The notes: a model not told the origin generated them from the sequence alone. A stretch of DNA of 64,000 nucleotides from Anthropogastromicrobium aceti (GCF_025567095.1 NZ_JAOQJH010000009.1); one strand, 5' to 3'; counted from the first letter of the stretch, positions 1 through 9,452 are shown. Numbers and translations are program-made.

Positions 1-961
1 TCGGCGGATCCATGAAGACAACATCGGCATGACTTCCCTCCTCTGCCATCTGTGTCATCTGTTCTCCTGCATCTCCCTGAAGAAAATGAATATTTGTCAC
101 ATGATTTGCTCTTGCATTGGCAATTGCATCCTTTACAGCGAGCGCATTTAATTCAATTCCAAGTACAGTTTTTGCTTTTGATGCTGCAGTCATTCCAATA
201 GTTCCAATTCCACAGTAAGCATCAATCGCAATTTCCTCACCTGTCAAATTTGCCAGCTCAACAGCCTTTTCATACAGCTTTTGCGTCTGAACCGGATTAA
301 TCTGATAAAAGGACTGCGCTGAGATACGAAAACGGTTATTGCAAAGCACATCTTCAATATAGCCCTTTCCGTACAATACAATATTTCTATCGCCAAGCAC
401 CATACTTGTCATACGGTCATTTACATTTAATACAACACTTGTAATCTCTGGATGCAGCTTTAAAAGTGCTTTCACAAAGTTATTCTTTGATGGGAACACT
501 GGTGAAGTAACAACAAGAATCACTAGCACTTCACCTGTTGTAAAGCCTCGTCTGATCATAACATGGCGCAGCAGACCATAACGTGTGCGCTCACTGTAAA
601 TCGTAATCTTAAATGATTTGAGCAGTCCTCTTATATCACATATAATCTGATCTGCGGTCTGATCCTCTAACAGACAGGAATCTATCGGCACAACACTGTG
701 ACTTTTCTCCTCATAGATTCCAGAAAAAATTTCGCCTTTTTTATAGGAAAATGTTGCTGTCACCTTATTGCGGTAATGGTATGGATTTTCCATTCCGATA
801 ATTGGATTTACCGGACAAATTCCTTTTAGTTGTGTTCTCACATACTGTTCTTTTTCTGTAAGCTGCTTCTCATAACTTCCGTTAATATAAGTGCAGCCGC
901 CGCACATACCGGCCGCTGCACACTTATTTGCATTTTTTGTCTTCAATTTAGTTTTCTCCAT
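1..961 (-). CDS. rlmD: 23S rRNA (uracil-C5)-methyltransferase, RlmD/RlmCD family (3' end outside window)
   Basis: SAM-dependent m5U methyltransferase of 23S rRNA. The N-terminus has the family's iron-sulfur ligand pattern, Cys14, Cys20 and Cys23 (CX5CX2C). The last residues before the window edge read VVFMDPPR, the conserved motif before the catalytic Cys, which lies outside. About 320 residues are visible of a usual 450 or so. There is no clear Shine-Dalgarno; the start overlaps the end of the CapA-like gene, so coupled translation is likely. In-frame ATGs also occur at 973 and 985 inside a 12-bp repeat, so the exact start is uncertain. Firmicutes usually carry paralogues with different target uridines, so U1939 specificity is inferred only. 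Confidence 0.88.
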   Translation of the reverse strand, partial: MEKTKLKTKNANKCAAAGMCGGCTYINGSYEKQLTEKEQYVRTQLKGICPVNPIIGMENPYHYRNKVTATFSYKKGEIFSGIYEEKSHSVVPIDSCLLEDQTADQIICDIRGLLKSFKITIYSERTRYGLLRHVMIRRGFTTGEVLVILVVTSPVFPSKNNFVKALLKLHPEITSVVLNVNDRMTSMVLGDRNIVLYGKGYIEDVLCNNRFRISAQSFYQINPVQTQKLYEKAVELANLTGEEIAIDAYCGIGTIGMTAASKAKTVLGIELNALAVKDAIANARANHVTNIHFLQGDAGEQMTQMAEEGSHADVVFMDPP

Positions 962-2336
962 CTGTTGATTCATCTGTTGATTCATCTGTTAATTCATCTT
1001 TTGACGCATCTTGTTCCTTACTCTCGTCCAGATCGCATTTTGACAGAATCTGACTGCTTAATCCCTGCAAAGATGCCAGATCAAACTCCTCGTTTCCAGA
1101 TACAGACATACCATGGCGTGCTGCCAGATCACTTGTGTAATCAGCCAGCGGATATGTTGTGACAATGTCATAATATTCACTAGATTCTCTCTGCTCATAA
1201 TGAGTTACAACAAAATCAAGTGAGTAATCTGAAATATGAGTTCCATCCTCTTCCTTACTGATTGTTATATTCGCCTGACCGCCAAGCATATTTTCCACTG
1301 TATTCTGGATTGACTGGAAATTGCCAAGTGAATAATAAACAAGAGTACGATCTCCATTTTCTGCTGTGATCCATTTAACAGGTTCTACTACATGAGGATA
1401 TGATCCAATAATCAAATCAACACCATTGTCCGCCAGAAACTGTGCCTGACGCTCCTGCTCCTGCGTGTAGTCCATGCTGTTTTGCTCGCCCCAAAATGGA
1501 AATGCGATAATAAAATCAGCTTCCTCTCTTGCCTGCTTTAATATATCAGACAGCCAATCCTCATCATACTGATTTAATAAATATGGACTTGCATCCAGAT
1601 CAGCTGTCTGGTTAGAACCATAGCTATAATTAATCATTGCAATCTTAATGTTATTTGTCTCCACATAAACAGGCTCATCCTTAGCCTCTCTGGAGTTATT
1701 TACACCAAGAAGCGTAATATTCGGATATTTTGTACTAAAATAGCTCATCATCGTATTCAGGCCGGCACTGCCTTCATCCATGATATGATTATTAGCAGCA
1801 AGTACAACATTGATTCCTGCATCTGCCATACCATCCGCAAGTTCCACTGCAGTGTTGAAAATACCTGTCTCAGTAGAGGTCGCCCCAAGTTCAATACCGC
1901 CTAACACAGTATCCTGACTAATCACAGCAAGATCGGCCGCCTTAAAGATATCAGCCATATTTGCAAAATGCTTAGTAAAATCATATGTTCCATCAGCATT
2001 CTTTGCGCTTAATGTACAGGAACGATGCATAAGATTGTCTCCTACTGCGACAAGCTTAGCACTAGTTGGCTTAAACACCTCCTCCGTAACCACTTCTGTG
2101 TCTGCCTGTACCTGATTTGTCGGTGCCTGTCCATCCACATCAATCGGATATCCCGGATCTTGTACCGGTGTCTGTGAACTAATACTTGCCTTAGCACTCT
2201 TAAAACCAGCTAATAAAATACTTCCATAATGGTATCCAAAATAACCAATTACAGCCACCGTAACTAGCATCTCTATTCCCAGTATCATATATATAATTTT
2301 AAAAGAATCCTTCTTTTTCTTGTGGGATTTACTCAT
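948..2336 (-). CDS. CapA-like (PGA_cap) metallophosphatase-fold protein, membrane anchored
   Basis: A 462-residue protein with a basic N-terminus, one membrane segment at about residues 14-38, and an extracellular CapA/PGA_cap domain. Family motifs visible are VGDNLMHRS, an N-N-H motif (ANNHIMDEG) and the late SYPHVVEP. The family was named for poly-gamma-glutamate capsule synthesis, but most Clostridia homologues are uncharacterised and capB/capC are absent here, so capsule synthesis is not implied. The C-terminus is a low-complexity acidic tail with a repeated DEST unit encoded by a 12-bp repeat. It lies upstream of and overlaps the rlmD-like gene. Length is normal for the family. Confidence 0.8.
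   Translation of the reverse strand: MSKSHKKKKDSFKIIYMILGIEMLVTVAVIGYFGYHYGSILLAGFKSAKASISSQTPVQDPGYPIDVDGQAPTNQVQADTEVVTEEVFKPTSAKLVAVGDNLMHRSCTLSAKNADGTYDFTKHFANMADIFKAADLAVISQDTVLGGIELGATSTETGIFNTAVELADGMADAGINVVLAANNHIMDEGSAGLNTMMSYFSTKYPNITLLGVNNSREAKDEPVYVETNNIKIAMINYSYGSNQTADLDASPYLLNQYDEDWLSDILKQAREEADFIIAFPFWGEQNSMDYTQEQERQAQFLADNGVDLIIGSYPHVVEPVKWITAENGDRTLVYYSLGNFQSIQNTVENMLGGQANITISKEEDGTHISDYSLDFVVTHYEQRESSEYYDIVTTYPLADYTSDLAARHGMSVSGNEEFDLASLQGLSSQILSKCDLDESKEQDASKDELTDESTDESTDGEN
963..998 (-). repeat. 12-bp tandem repeat, three units, read in two frames
   Basis: Three units of GATGAATCAACA on the minus strand, the first with one change to GAATTA. In the CapA frame they encode DE(S/L)T. 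In the rlmD frame the two intact units read MNQQ and the changed unit supplies a TAA stop. The repeat therefore covers the 3' end of one gene and the candidate start codons of the next. Confidence 0.85.
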
Positions 2337-2510
2337 TCTTCTATTACTGCAGCGTTCTCACTGCACTCCTTTCCATTCTTTATGGGAATTTCCCCTTCGA
2401 TACCAGATTGCATCGGCTTTTGGAGCTTTTGACACTGGTATCATCTTATCACATTATAAAACAGCAGGCATAATTTTACAAGATCTTTCTCTGAAATGTC
2501 AAGCATGAAA

Positions 2511-2545
2511 GTTACAGTTCACGGAACGCCCCTTCGCAAAACTAT
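2511..2545. repeat. terminal fragment of the palindromic MITE-like repeat
   Basis: Begins GTTACAGTTCACGGA, matching the ends of the full-length elements at 32903, 44172 and 49181. After about 20 bases the match fades and the other end is missing, so this looks like a decayed or truncated copy in the gap between the CapA-like gene and the YcxB-like gene. Confidence 0.55.
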
Positions 2546-2558
2546 AATATTAAAAAAA

Positions 2559-2594
2559 ATAAGCATCTATTTCGTTTCCAAAATAAACGCTTAC
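2559..2594 (-). terminator. intrinsic terminator after the lepA-hemW-ycxB-like genes
   Basis: On the minus strand GTAAGCGTTTATTT pairs with AAATAGATGCTTAT (some mismatches) and is followed by a run of eight T. It lies about 10 bases past the stop of the YcxB-like gene. The T-rich flank on the other strand makes it possibly bidirectional. Confidence 0.65.
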
Positions 2595-2604
2595 TTTTTT
2601 TACA

Positions 2605-3222
2605 TTACATCACCTTTAAAACGGCCTGTACAATCCATGTAACTCCAACGAATGTAATTGCGCCAAACATCAGATATACTGTACGGATCGGCATTGACGT
2701 TCTCCATAAATGTCTTTCATCTATAATATCTGTGATAAATTTCATCTCTGACTCGGAAAGCTTTGACTTATCAAGTGTCATGATCTGCTCATCTTTTTTT
2801 GTACACAGAACAATTTCTTCCTTGCGATTATATGCACCAAGTACCTGAGACCACTCATACTTGCGTTCTTCCTGTGCCTCAATACGATAATTTACGATCT
2901 GCTCTTTTGTGATTCGTATATGCTTACCTGTCTTTTTTAACCACTCTTCGTTTTTAGAAGCTCTCTTGAAACGACTGATATGATTATAATTCATATAGAC
3001 AACAAGAACAAGTAATACAAAGCCCATACCGCCGTTGATAATGGCTGTGTTGTTTGTTCCCGTCAAAATCTGAGGGAGTGCTGATGATATCATTAACATA
3101 GAAAATGCATACATAACAGCTGTCAGAAACACATAGCTTTTCTTTCTGCAGTACATATTCCATATCGACATCTCGTAGAATTTTTTTCCGTCCAGCAAAA
3201 CGGAACAATCGACCTGATACAT
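2605..3222 (-). CDS. YcxB-like membrane protein
   Basis: About 205 residues: a short N-terminal segment, two close membrane segments (about 35-55 and 65-83 from this start), a soluble part with a KHIRITKEQI strand pattern, and a last hydrophobic segment at the C-terminus (MFGAITFVGVTWIVQAVL). The arrangement fits the YcxB family of small membrane proteins, whose role is not known. An upstream ATG at 3246 is in frame, but AGAGGAAAAG sits directly ahead of the ATG at 3222, so the shorter form is preferred. It follows hemW closely and probably shares its transcript. Confidence 0.6.
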   Translation of the reverse strand: MYQVDCSVLLDGKKFYEMSIWNMYCRKKSYVFLTAVMYAFSMLMISSALPQILTGTNNTAIINGGMGFVLLVLVVYMNYNHISRFKRASKNEEWLKKTGKHIRITKEQIVNYRIEAQEERKYEWSQVLGAYNRKEEIVLCTKKDEQIMTLDKSKLSESEMKFITDIIDERHLWRTSMPIRTVYLMFGAITFVGVTWIVQAVLKVM

Positions 3223-3277
3223 CTTTTCCTCTTTTCCGTGCTGCAAATCTCACAGCACCTTGTATTCTTCTGAAAAA

Positions 3278-4486
3278 TCAGCCACAAAAATCAGCCATGA
3301 TCCAATTTGCGACCTCCATGCCTTTAAGCGTGAGCGCAACATGTGTCTCATCTGCTTTCATCATCCCCATCGCAGTATATTTCTTAACTACTTCCCCATA
3401 TACTTCATTAAATGATTTGCCAAAGCGTTCATAAAATGACGACAGTCTGACACCTTCTTTTGTGCGAAGACCAAGAAAGGCCATCTCCTCCATTTGTTCC
3501 TGCAAAGAAAGTATATCACATTCCGCAAAGCATTTGTCTAAAGACGACGGATCATTCCAGTCAATCTCTGAAAACGCTTTTGTATCAGTAATGACCTTCA
3601 AACGACAATAATCACCTGATGAATTTGTTTTCATATACGAAGCAGCACCTGTACCGACACCAAGATATTCTTCACAGTGCCAATACTTTAAATTGTGTCT
3701 GCATACGCTTTCTGGCAATGCATAATTGGAAATCTCATAGTGCTCATAGCCAGCCTCACCTAAAAGTTTCCAGGTAAGTTCGTCCATCTGCACCACTTCA
3801 TCTTCAGAAGGAAACAATTTCGCAGCATCCTTTTTCTTCTTTTTGGCACAATCAGTTTCACCATACTCATCAAAAAAAGGTGTTCCCTCTTCGATGATCA
3901 GGCTATATGCTGAAATATGCTCCGGATGAAGTGCAAGCACACTTGTCAGCGTATTTTGATATGATAAAACTGTCTGACCTGGAAGCGCACTCATGATATC
4001 AATATTGATATTAGTAAAGCAGGCATTACGAGCCGCTTTAAAGGTATCTAAAAATTCTTCCCATGTGTGGATTCGCCCTAAAAGCGCCAGTTCCTCATTA
4101 TCAGCTGACTGCAGTCCTATGCTTAGGCGATTGATTCCTGCTCTTTTGTATGCACAAAGCTTTTTTCTCGTGACAGTGCCAGGATTACATTCAGCAGTAA
4201 TTTCAGCATCATCTGCAACATAAAAAGACTCTCGCACCACATCCATCAATGCCTGCATCTGATCAGATGATAATAAAGACGGCGTACCGCCTCCTATAAA
4301 AATACTGTCTACAATATAATGTTTCCCTGACTTTTTTTGTCTCAGACGTTCACCAATTGCTTTTATCTGACCATGCAGGCTTTTCAAATATGCTTCACGC
4401 TCTGAATCACATGCAGGTGCCGATAAAAAATCACAGTATCGGCATTTTCGCACACAAAAGGGAATGTGAATATAAAGACCAAGCAT
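3278..4486 (-). CDS. hemW: radical SAM heme chaperone HemW (coproporphyrinogen III oxidase-like)
   Basis: 402 residues. The N-terminus LGLYIHIPFCVRKCRYCDF carries the radical-SAM CX3CX2C motif plus the extra downstream Cys-X-F typical of HemW/HemN. GGGTPS and ECNPGT motifs follow, with the HemN C-terminal domain after about residue 300. HemW proteins insert or guard heme and are often annotated as oxygen-independent coproporphyrinogen oxidase; the HemN N-terminal extension needed for that reaction is absent. The start at 4486 is preferred over 4516 because GAGGAG lies 7 bases ahead. It begins 4 bases after the lepA stop, the common lepA-hemW arrangement. Confidence 0.92.
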   Translation of the reverse strand: MLGLYIHIPFCVRKCRYCDFLSAPACDSEREAYLKSLHGQIKAIGERLRQKKSGKHYIVDSIFIGGGTPSLLSSDQMQALMDVVRESFYVADDAEITAECNPGTVTRKKLCAYKRAGINRLSIGLQSADNEELALLGRIHTWEEFLDTFKAARNACFTNINIDIMSALPGQTVLSYQNTLTSVLALHPEHISAYSLIIEEGTPFFDEYGETDCAKKKKKDAAKLFPSEDEVVQMDELTWKLLGEAGYEHYEISNYALPESVCRHNLKYWHCEEYLGVGTGAASYMKTNSSGDYCRLKVITDTKAFSEIDWNDPSSLDKCFAECDILSLQEQMEEMAFLGLRTKEGVRLSSFYERFGKSFNEVYGEVVKKYTAMGMMKADETHVALTLKGMEVANWIMADFCG

Positions 4487-4490
4487 CTGA

Positions 4491-6317
4491 TTACTCCTCA
4501 TCAAGCTTGAGCACACTCATAAATGCCTTCTGCGGAATCTCTACGTTTCCGACCATACGCATGCGCTTCTTTCCTTCCTTTTGCTTTTCAAGAAGCTTCT
4601 TCTTACGGCTAATATCACCACCGTAACATTTTGCAAGGACATCCTTACGCATTGCACGAACAGTCTCTCTGGCGATAATCTTGCTTCCAATTGCTGCCTG
4701 AATCGGAATTTCAAAAAGCTGTCTTGGAATTTCATCCTTAAGCTTTTCGCACATTTTTCTTCCTCTTTCATAAGCACTGCCTGCAAATACAACAAATGAA
4801 AGTGCATCGACTGTCTCTTTATTTACCAGGATATCAAGCTTTACAAGCTCTGATTTCATATAGCCCTTTAATTCATAATCAAATGATGCATATCCTCTTG
4901 AGCGTGATTTAAGCGCATCGAAGAAATCGTAAATAATCTCATTTAATGGTAAATCATACTTTAATACAGCGCGGTTCTCCTCGATATATTCCATACCAAG
5001 GTAAATACCTCTTCTTTCCTGACAAAGATCCATTATGGCTCCTATATATTCACTAGTTACCATGATTTCTGCTGAGACAACTGGCTCTTCCATATGTTCA
5101 ATTGCAGATGGATCTGGCATATTGGAAGGATTTGTCAGCTCCATCATTGTCCCATCTGTTTTATAAATATGGTACACAACGCCTGGTGCCGTGGTTACAA
5201 GATCAAGATTGTACTCTCGCTCAAGACGTTCCTGAATAATTTCCAAATGGAGAAGACCAAGGAAACCACAGCGGAAGCCAAAACCAAGTGCAATAGATGT
5301 CTCAGGCTCATACTGCAGGGAGGCATCATTTAGCTGAAGTTTTTCAAGCGCATCTCTAAGATCTGGATACTTTGCACCATCAGCTGGATAAAGACCACAG
5401 TACACCATTGGATTAACCTTTTTATATCCAGGAAGCGGCTCTGCTGCCGGATTATCATTATTTGTTATTGTATCACCGACACGAGTATCACGCACATTTT
5501 TAATGCTTGCTGTAATATAACCAACCATTCCTGCTGAAAGCTCATCACATGCAATAAACTGTCCTGCACCAAAATAGCCAACCTCAACGATCTCTTCTAC
5601 TGCTCCAGTTGCCATCATTCGCACAGTATCGCCTTTTTTAACAGTTCCCTCCATAATACGGCAAAATACGATAACACCGCGATATGAATCATACTTTGAA
5701 TCAAAGATCAATGCTTTAAGCGGTGCGTTCGGATCTCCCTTTGGTGCTGGAATTTTGTGAACTATTTCCTCTAAAACGGCTTCGATATTTATTCCATTTT
5801 TTGCTGAAATGCGCGGTGCATCCTGCGCCTCTATGCCAATAATATCTTCGATCTCAGCCGCCACACGGTCTGGATCTGCACTTGGCAAATCAATCTTATT
5901 GATAACTGGAAAAACATCCAGATCATGATCTAACGCTAAATACACATTTGCCAATGTCTGTGCCTCGATTCCCTGTGCAGCATCGACAACCAAAATGGCA
6001 CCGTCACAAGCTGCGAGGCTTCGTGACACCTCATAATTAAAATCGACGTGTCCAGGTGTATCAATCAAATTGAAAATATACTCCTCCCCGTCATTGGCCT
6101 TATACATGGTGCGCACAGCCTGTGACTTTATGGTTATGCCTCTCTCTCTCTCAAGATCCATATTGTCCAGAACCTGTTCCTGCATCTCTCTGCTGGTCAA
6201 AAGGCCTGTCTTTTCAATAATGCGGTCCGCTAACGTGGACTTTCCGTGGTCTATATGCGCAATAATACAGAAATTGCGAATCCTGCTCTGTTCTGATAAT
6301 GACAATTTGTAACCCAA
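4491..6317 (-). CDS. lepA: elongation factor 4 (LepA), ribosome back-translocating GTPase
   Basis: 608 residues, full length. G1 is AHIDHGKSTLADR, the G2 region is RERGITIK, G3 is DTPGHVDF and G4 is NKIDLP. The C-terminal EF4-specific domain ends with SRKKKLLEKQKEGKKRMR and GNVEIPQKAF, which are highly conserved in LepA. It acts on the ribosome, remobilising stalled or mistranslocated complexes. First gene of a likely lepA-hemW-ycxB-like transcript. Confidence 0.97.
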   Translation of the reverse strand: MGYKLSLSEQSRIRNFCIIAHIDHGKSTLADRIIEKTGLLTSREMQEQVLDNMDLERERGITIKSQAVRTMYKANDGEEYIFNLIDTPGHVDFNYEVSRSLAACDGAILVVDAAQGIEAQTLANVYLALDHDLDVFPVINKIDLPSADPDRVAAEIEDIIGIEAQDAPRISAKNGINIEAVLEEIVHKIPAPKGDPNAPLKALIFDSKYDSYRGVIVFCRIMEGTVKKGDTVRMMATGAVEEIVEVGYFGAGQFIACDELSAGMVGYITASIKNVRDTRVGDTITNNDNPAAEPLPGYKKVNPMVYCGLYPADGAKYPDLRDALEKLQLNDASLQYEPETSIALGFGFRCGFLGLLHLEIIQERLEREYNLDLVTTAPGVVYHIYKTDGTMMELTNPSNMPDPSAIEHMEEPVVSAEIMVTSEYIGAIMDLCQERRGIYLGMEYIEENRAVLKYDLPLNEIIYDFFDALKSRSRGYASFDYELKGYMKSELVKLDILVNKETVDALSFVVFAGSAYERGRKMCEKLKDEIPRQLFEIPIQAAIGSKIIARETVRAMRKDVLAKCYGGDISRKKKLLEKQKEGKKRMRMVGNVEIPQKAFMSVLKLDEE

Positions 6318-6333
6318 CCTTTCATAGAAACAA

Positions 6334-6359
6334 GCAGCAGCTGCCTTTGCAGCTGCTGC
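6334..6359 (-). terminator. strong GC hairpin after ackA
   Basis: GCAGCAGCTGC, loop AAAG, GCAGCTGCTGC: a perfect 11-bp stem about 30 bases past the ackA stop on the minus strand, followed by TTGTTTC. The T tract is weak, so this could instead stabilise the 3' end. Confidence 0.6.
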
Positions 6360-6386
6360 CTGGTAGTGTTTGCTCGTTGTGCCAGA

Positions 6387-7577
6387 TTATACCAGCGCAA
6401 CAGTCTCTCTTGCGATTGCCAACTCCTCATTTGTCGGAATTACTGCAACCTTAACCTTAGAAGCTGGAGTAGAGATCATTGTATTCTCGCCTCTTCTCTT
6501 ATTTGCCTCATGGTCAACCTCGATGCCAAGGTAAGTCAGACCGCTTAAAATCTTCTCTCTTGCATTTACATCATTCTCACCAACACCTGCTGTAAATGCA
6601 ATTGCATCTACACCGTTCATAGCAGCAACATATGCACCGATGTACTTGATTACGCGGTAGATAAATGCCTCGTTTGCTGCCTTTGCTCTCTCGTTTCCTT
6701 CATTTTCAGCCTTTGTAACATCACGGAAGTCACTGGAAACACCAGAAATACCAAGAACACCAGACTTCTTATTTAAGATATTTAATACCTCATCAACAGT
6801 CTTATTCTCTTTGTTGCAGATATACTGAACAACAGCCGGATCAACATCACCACTTCTGGTACCCATGATCAGACCTTCCAGAGGAGTCAGACCCATACTT
6901 GTATCTACACACTTACCGCCAATTGATGCAGAAATACTTGCACCGTTTCCTAAATGACAAACGATAACCTTGCAGTTCTCTGGATTCAGGTTTGCAAACT
7001 TAATAGTCTCCTTAGATACGAAGCTGTGGCTTGTTCCGTGGAAGCCATAACGACGAATGCCATACTTTTCATAATACTCGTATGGAATTGCATACAGATA
7101 TGCCTTCTTTGGCATACTCTGTCCAAATGCAGTATCAAATACTGCTACCTGCGGTACGCCTGGCATAGCTGCCTCACATGCCTCAATACCAATCAGGTTT
7201 GCTGGATTATGAAGAGGTCCGAGATCGAAGCACTCTCTGATTACTCTCTTAACATCCTCATTTACAACGATAGAATCGCTGTATACCTGACCTGCGTGCA
7301 GAACGCGATGGCCTACTGCTGAGATTTCCTTGATATCTGTGATTACACCGTGATCCTTATCTGTCAGTGCATCCAGCACAAGCTTTACAGCAATCTGGTG
7401 ATCCTTCATCGGAGACTCTACTACATAGTCTTCCTTTCCAGTTGGCTTATGAGTCAGCTTAGAACCATCAATACCGATTCTCTCGCAAAGTCCCTTTGCC
7501 AGTACCTCCTCCGTCTGTGAATCAATCAGCTGATACTTCAGAGAAGAACTGCCGCAGTTAATAACTAATACCTTCAT
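6387..7577 (-). CDS. ackA: acetate kinase
   Basis: 396 residues. Catalyses acetyl phosphate + ADP = acetate + ATP, the energy-yielding last step of acetate formation in fermentation. The N-terminal NCGSSSLKYQL, the central GFHGTSHSFV and CHLGNGASI, and the C-terminal FTAGVGEND are classic ASKHA/acetate kinase motifs. In many Lachnospiraceae pta precedes ackA; here the upstream neighbour is an amidase and ackA has its own promoter, so pta must be elsewhere. Confidence 0.97.
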   Translation of the reverse strand: MKVLVINCGSSSLKYQLIDSQTEEVLAKGLCERIGIDGSKLTHKPTGKEDYVVESPMKDHQIAVKLVLDALTDKDHGVITDIKEISAVGHRVLHAGQVYSDSIVVNEDVKRVIRECFDLGPLHNPANLIGIEACEAAMPGVPQVAVFDTAFGQSMPKKAYLYAIPYEYYEKYGIRRYGFHGTSHSFVSKETIKFANLNPENCKVIVCHLGNGASISASIGGKCVDTSMGLTPLEGLIMGTRSGDVDPAVVQYICNKENKTVDEVLNILNKKSGVLGISGVSSDFRDVTKAENEGNERAKAANEAFIYRVIKYIGAYVAAMNGVDAIAFTAGVGENDVNAREKILSGLTYLGIEVDHEANKRRGENTMISTPASKVKVAVIPTNEELAIARETVALV

Positions 7578-7665
7578 AATTTATCTCCCATCTGCTGCCC
7601 ATGCAGCGTTTGTATCGTTGCTGTCCGTAGGGCAGACTGTCCCCAGACCGCAACAGGCTAATTCT

Positions 7666-7694
7666 ATTCTACCGCGTTTCAAAAAGGTTGTAAA
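7666..7694 (-). promoter_or_regulatory. sigma-A-type promoter of ackA
   Basis: On the minus strand TTTACA, a 17-base spacer, then TAGAAT, giving a leader of about 80 bases before ackA. The leader contains complementary segments (GTTGC/GCAAC at its ends) that could fold. Confidence 0.6.
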
Positions 7695-7714
7695 GTACAA
7701 AGTTGCCCGAAAGT

Positions 7715-8740
7715 TTACTGAATATTTGGATTTGCATAATAATAATCTGCTATATCCTGCTTCAGCTTATTCCATGCATCCTCGTGCTCCACATAATAAA
7801 GCGGGCAATATTTTCCATCACAGTCGAAATGGCGAATAACATGATCTGGCGTCAGACCTTTTTGCTGTAAAAGCCACGCTGTCAGCTTTACAAGTGTATT
7901 GTATGTAGTATCTGAAAACTTACCTGTCTCATCTGGATGACACACTTCGATTGAAATCGTATCTGGATTTCTTGAACGAACTGCATATGCCATCTCATTA
8001 AGTGGAAGACACTGTACTACCTCACCATCAAGCCCTACAATCAAATGTGCACTTGCCTGACGGCCAGCACCCTCTACGGCCGGATTATCAAGTGAATCAA
8101 AATAATCCCTGTTTGCCTTTGCAGAGCTTCCCGGATTTGCCACATAATGAATTGCAATATCATTTACAGCATCAAGGGCAATTGCTGGTCTTGACACATT
8201 ATTAATATGGATCAAATCAACCGTAATCCAATCTGGAATAACAATACCAGACGGATCTATGACATGCTGCGCTGTATCAACTGCATTTACTGTCGCAGCA
8301 ACAGATTCTGCCGGCTGACTTTGCGTCAGCTGTACCTGCTCTGTCTCACCAACTGTCTCCAACTGATTTGTCTCTTGAATCTGTTCCTGTGTAGTTGGCA
8401 CAGTAGCTTTCACTTCTGGTTCATTTGCCTCTTCAATTTGCCCGCTTGTTATCTCCTCCTGTGAGGTCTGCACAGGCATTGTTTGAAACAGTTTATCATC
8501 TTTTTTATTGCAGGATCTAAAAAGAACTGCTATCACAATCAAAGCAGCAACTGCTATCACTGCTGCTGTAATCCGCTGCTTCAATGCCTGCCTTTGCTGC
8601 TGCAGACGACGTTCTTCACGCTGTCTTTTTTCATATTGGATGCGGCGCTCCATGTCATAGGTGCCATCAGCTTCCTTAGCACGTCTTTCAGCATTGCGCC
8701 TCTGATTTTCAAATGCTTTCTTGCGTTCTTGTTCTGTCAT
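7715..8740 (-). CDS. membrane-anchored N-acetylmuramoyl-L-alanine amidase (Amidase_2/PGRP fold)
   Basis: 341 residues: a charged cytoplasmic N-terminus rich in Arg and Gln (about 1-50), one membrane segment (ITAAVIAVAALIVIAVLF), a Q/E/T-rich linker to about 150, then an Amidase_2 domain. Zinc-ligand candidates are the His in IHYVANPGSS, the His in VIRHFDCDGKYCP and the nearby Cys. SAHLIVGLDGEVVQ is a typical strand of this family. It should cut the amide bond between MurNAc and the stem peptide on the outer face of the membrane. Transcribed away from gtrA and probably monocistronic. Confidence 0.85.
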   Translation of the reverse strand: MTEQERKKAFENQRRNAERRAKEADGTYDMERRIQYEKRQREERRLQQQRQALKQRITAAVIAVAALIVIAVLFRSCNKKDDKLFQTMPVQTSQEEITSGQIEEANEPEVKATVPTTQEQIQETNQLETVGETEQVQLTQSQPAESVAATVNAVDTAQHVIDPSGIVIPDWITVDLIHINNVSRPAIALDAVNDIAIHYVANPGSSAKANRDYFDSLDNPAVEGAGRQASAHLIVGLDGEVVQCLPLNEMAYAVRSRNPDTISIEVCHPDETGKFSDTTYNTLVKLTAWLLQQKGLTPDHVIRHFDCDGKYCPLYYVEHEDAWNKLKQDIADYYYANPNIQ

Positions 8741-8849
8741 ATTTTTTACCTTTCATATAGAGGAAAGAAAAAGATTTACTTTTTTCTCATCCTATATTAC
8801 AATAAGAATGCCGTGTTGTTTACATATATACGCCGGCCAAATGGTCAAA

Positions 8850-8868
8850 CGCATACTTATTATATGCG
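8850..8868. promoter_or_regulatory. 6-bp inverted repeat ahead of gtrA
   Basis: CGCATA, 7 bases, TATGCG in the divergent amidase/gtrA gap, about 40 bases before the gtrA start. It lies where a promoter or operator would be. Short, and could be chance. Confidence 0.3.
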
Positions 8869-8908
8869 AATTTGAATCATCTGTAAAGTAAAAAGGAGCA
8901 CATTTAAT

Positions 8909-9388
8909 ATGAAAGACAAAATTATGAACTTTCCACTGATTCGTTTTATAATCAATCTTAGAATCTGTCAGTGGGCTGCCAATAATCCTGTTTTGTCGCG
9001 TTTTTGCAACTACGAAGTCATTAGCTACCTTGTCTGTGGTGTCCTTACAACCATCGTCAGCTATGTAAGCTACTTTCTTGTCCGTATCTTTTCTGGAGTC
9101 TTGATTTCTCAATGTATCTCCTGGGTGCTCGCTGTTGCATTTGCCTACGTCAGCAACAAGATTTTTGTTTTCCTGTCAGATGACTGGTCTGTGTCTGTTT
9201 TAAAAAAGGAACTGGTTCCTTTTATAAGCTGCCGTATCTTTTCCTTTTTTGTTGATACTGCCTTCATGGAAATTACAGTCAGCCTTCTTTTCTGGAATGA
9301 ACCGGCAATGAAGCTGTTATCTAATGTATTTGTTCTATTAATCAATTACATTGGCAGCAAGCTTCTTGTTTTTAAGAAAAGAAGCTAG
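8909..9388 (+). CDS. GtrA-like four-TM membrane protein
   Basis: 159 residues with four predicted membrane helices: CGVLTTIVSYVSYFLV, ISWVLAVAFAYVSNKIFVF, a third around residues 98-118, and a last at about 130-150. The conserved GtrA features are present: the YLVCGVLTTIVSY start, AYVSNKIFVF, and a C-terminal NYIGSKLLVFKK. GtrA proteins are thought to help polyprenyl-phosphate-linked sugars cross the membrane or to support envelope glycosylation. The YfhO-type protein next downstream has a similar envelope role, which supports this reading. AAAGGAG precedes the ATG. Confidence 0.85.
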   Translation: MKDKIMNFPLIRFIINLRICQWAANNPVLSRFCNYEVISYLVCGVLTTIVSYVSYFLVRIFSGVLISQCISWVLAVAFAYVSNKIFVFLSDDWSVSVLKKELVPFISCRIFSFFVDTAFMEITVSLLFWNEPAMKLLSNVFVLLINYIGSKLLVFKKRS

Positions 9389-9452
9389 TCACAGAATGAT
9401 CAAAAAACAATGCTATCATAAAGATATATTTTAATAAGAAAGGATTTGTGCT

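Noticed and set aside
963..998. CRISPR-like spacing of the 12-bp repeats
   Set aside because: Units are directly adjacent with no spacers and lie in coding sequence; no CRISPR array or cas gene is present in the window.
948..2336. Poly-gamma-glutamate capsule gene capA
   Set aside because: No capB or capC nearby, and CapA-like proteins are widespread without capsule; kept as family name only.
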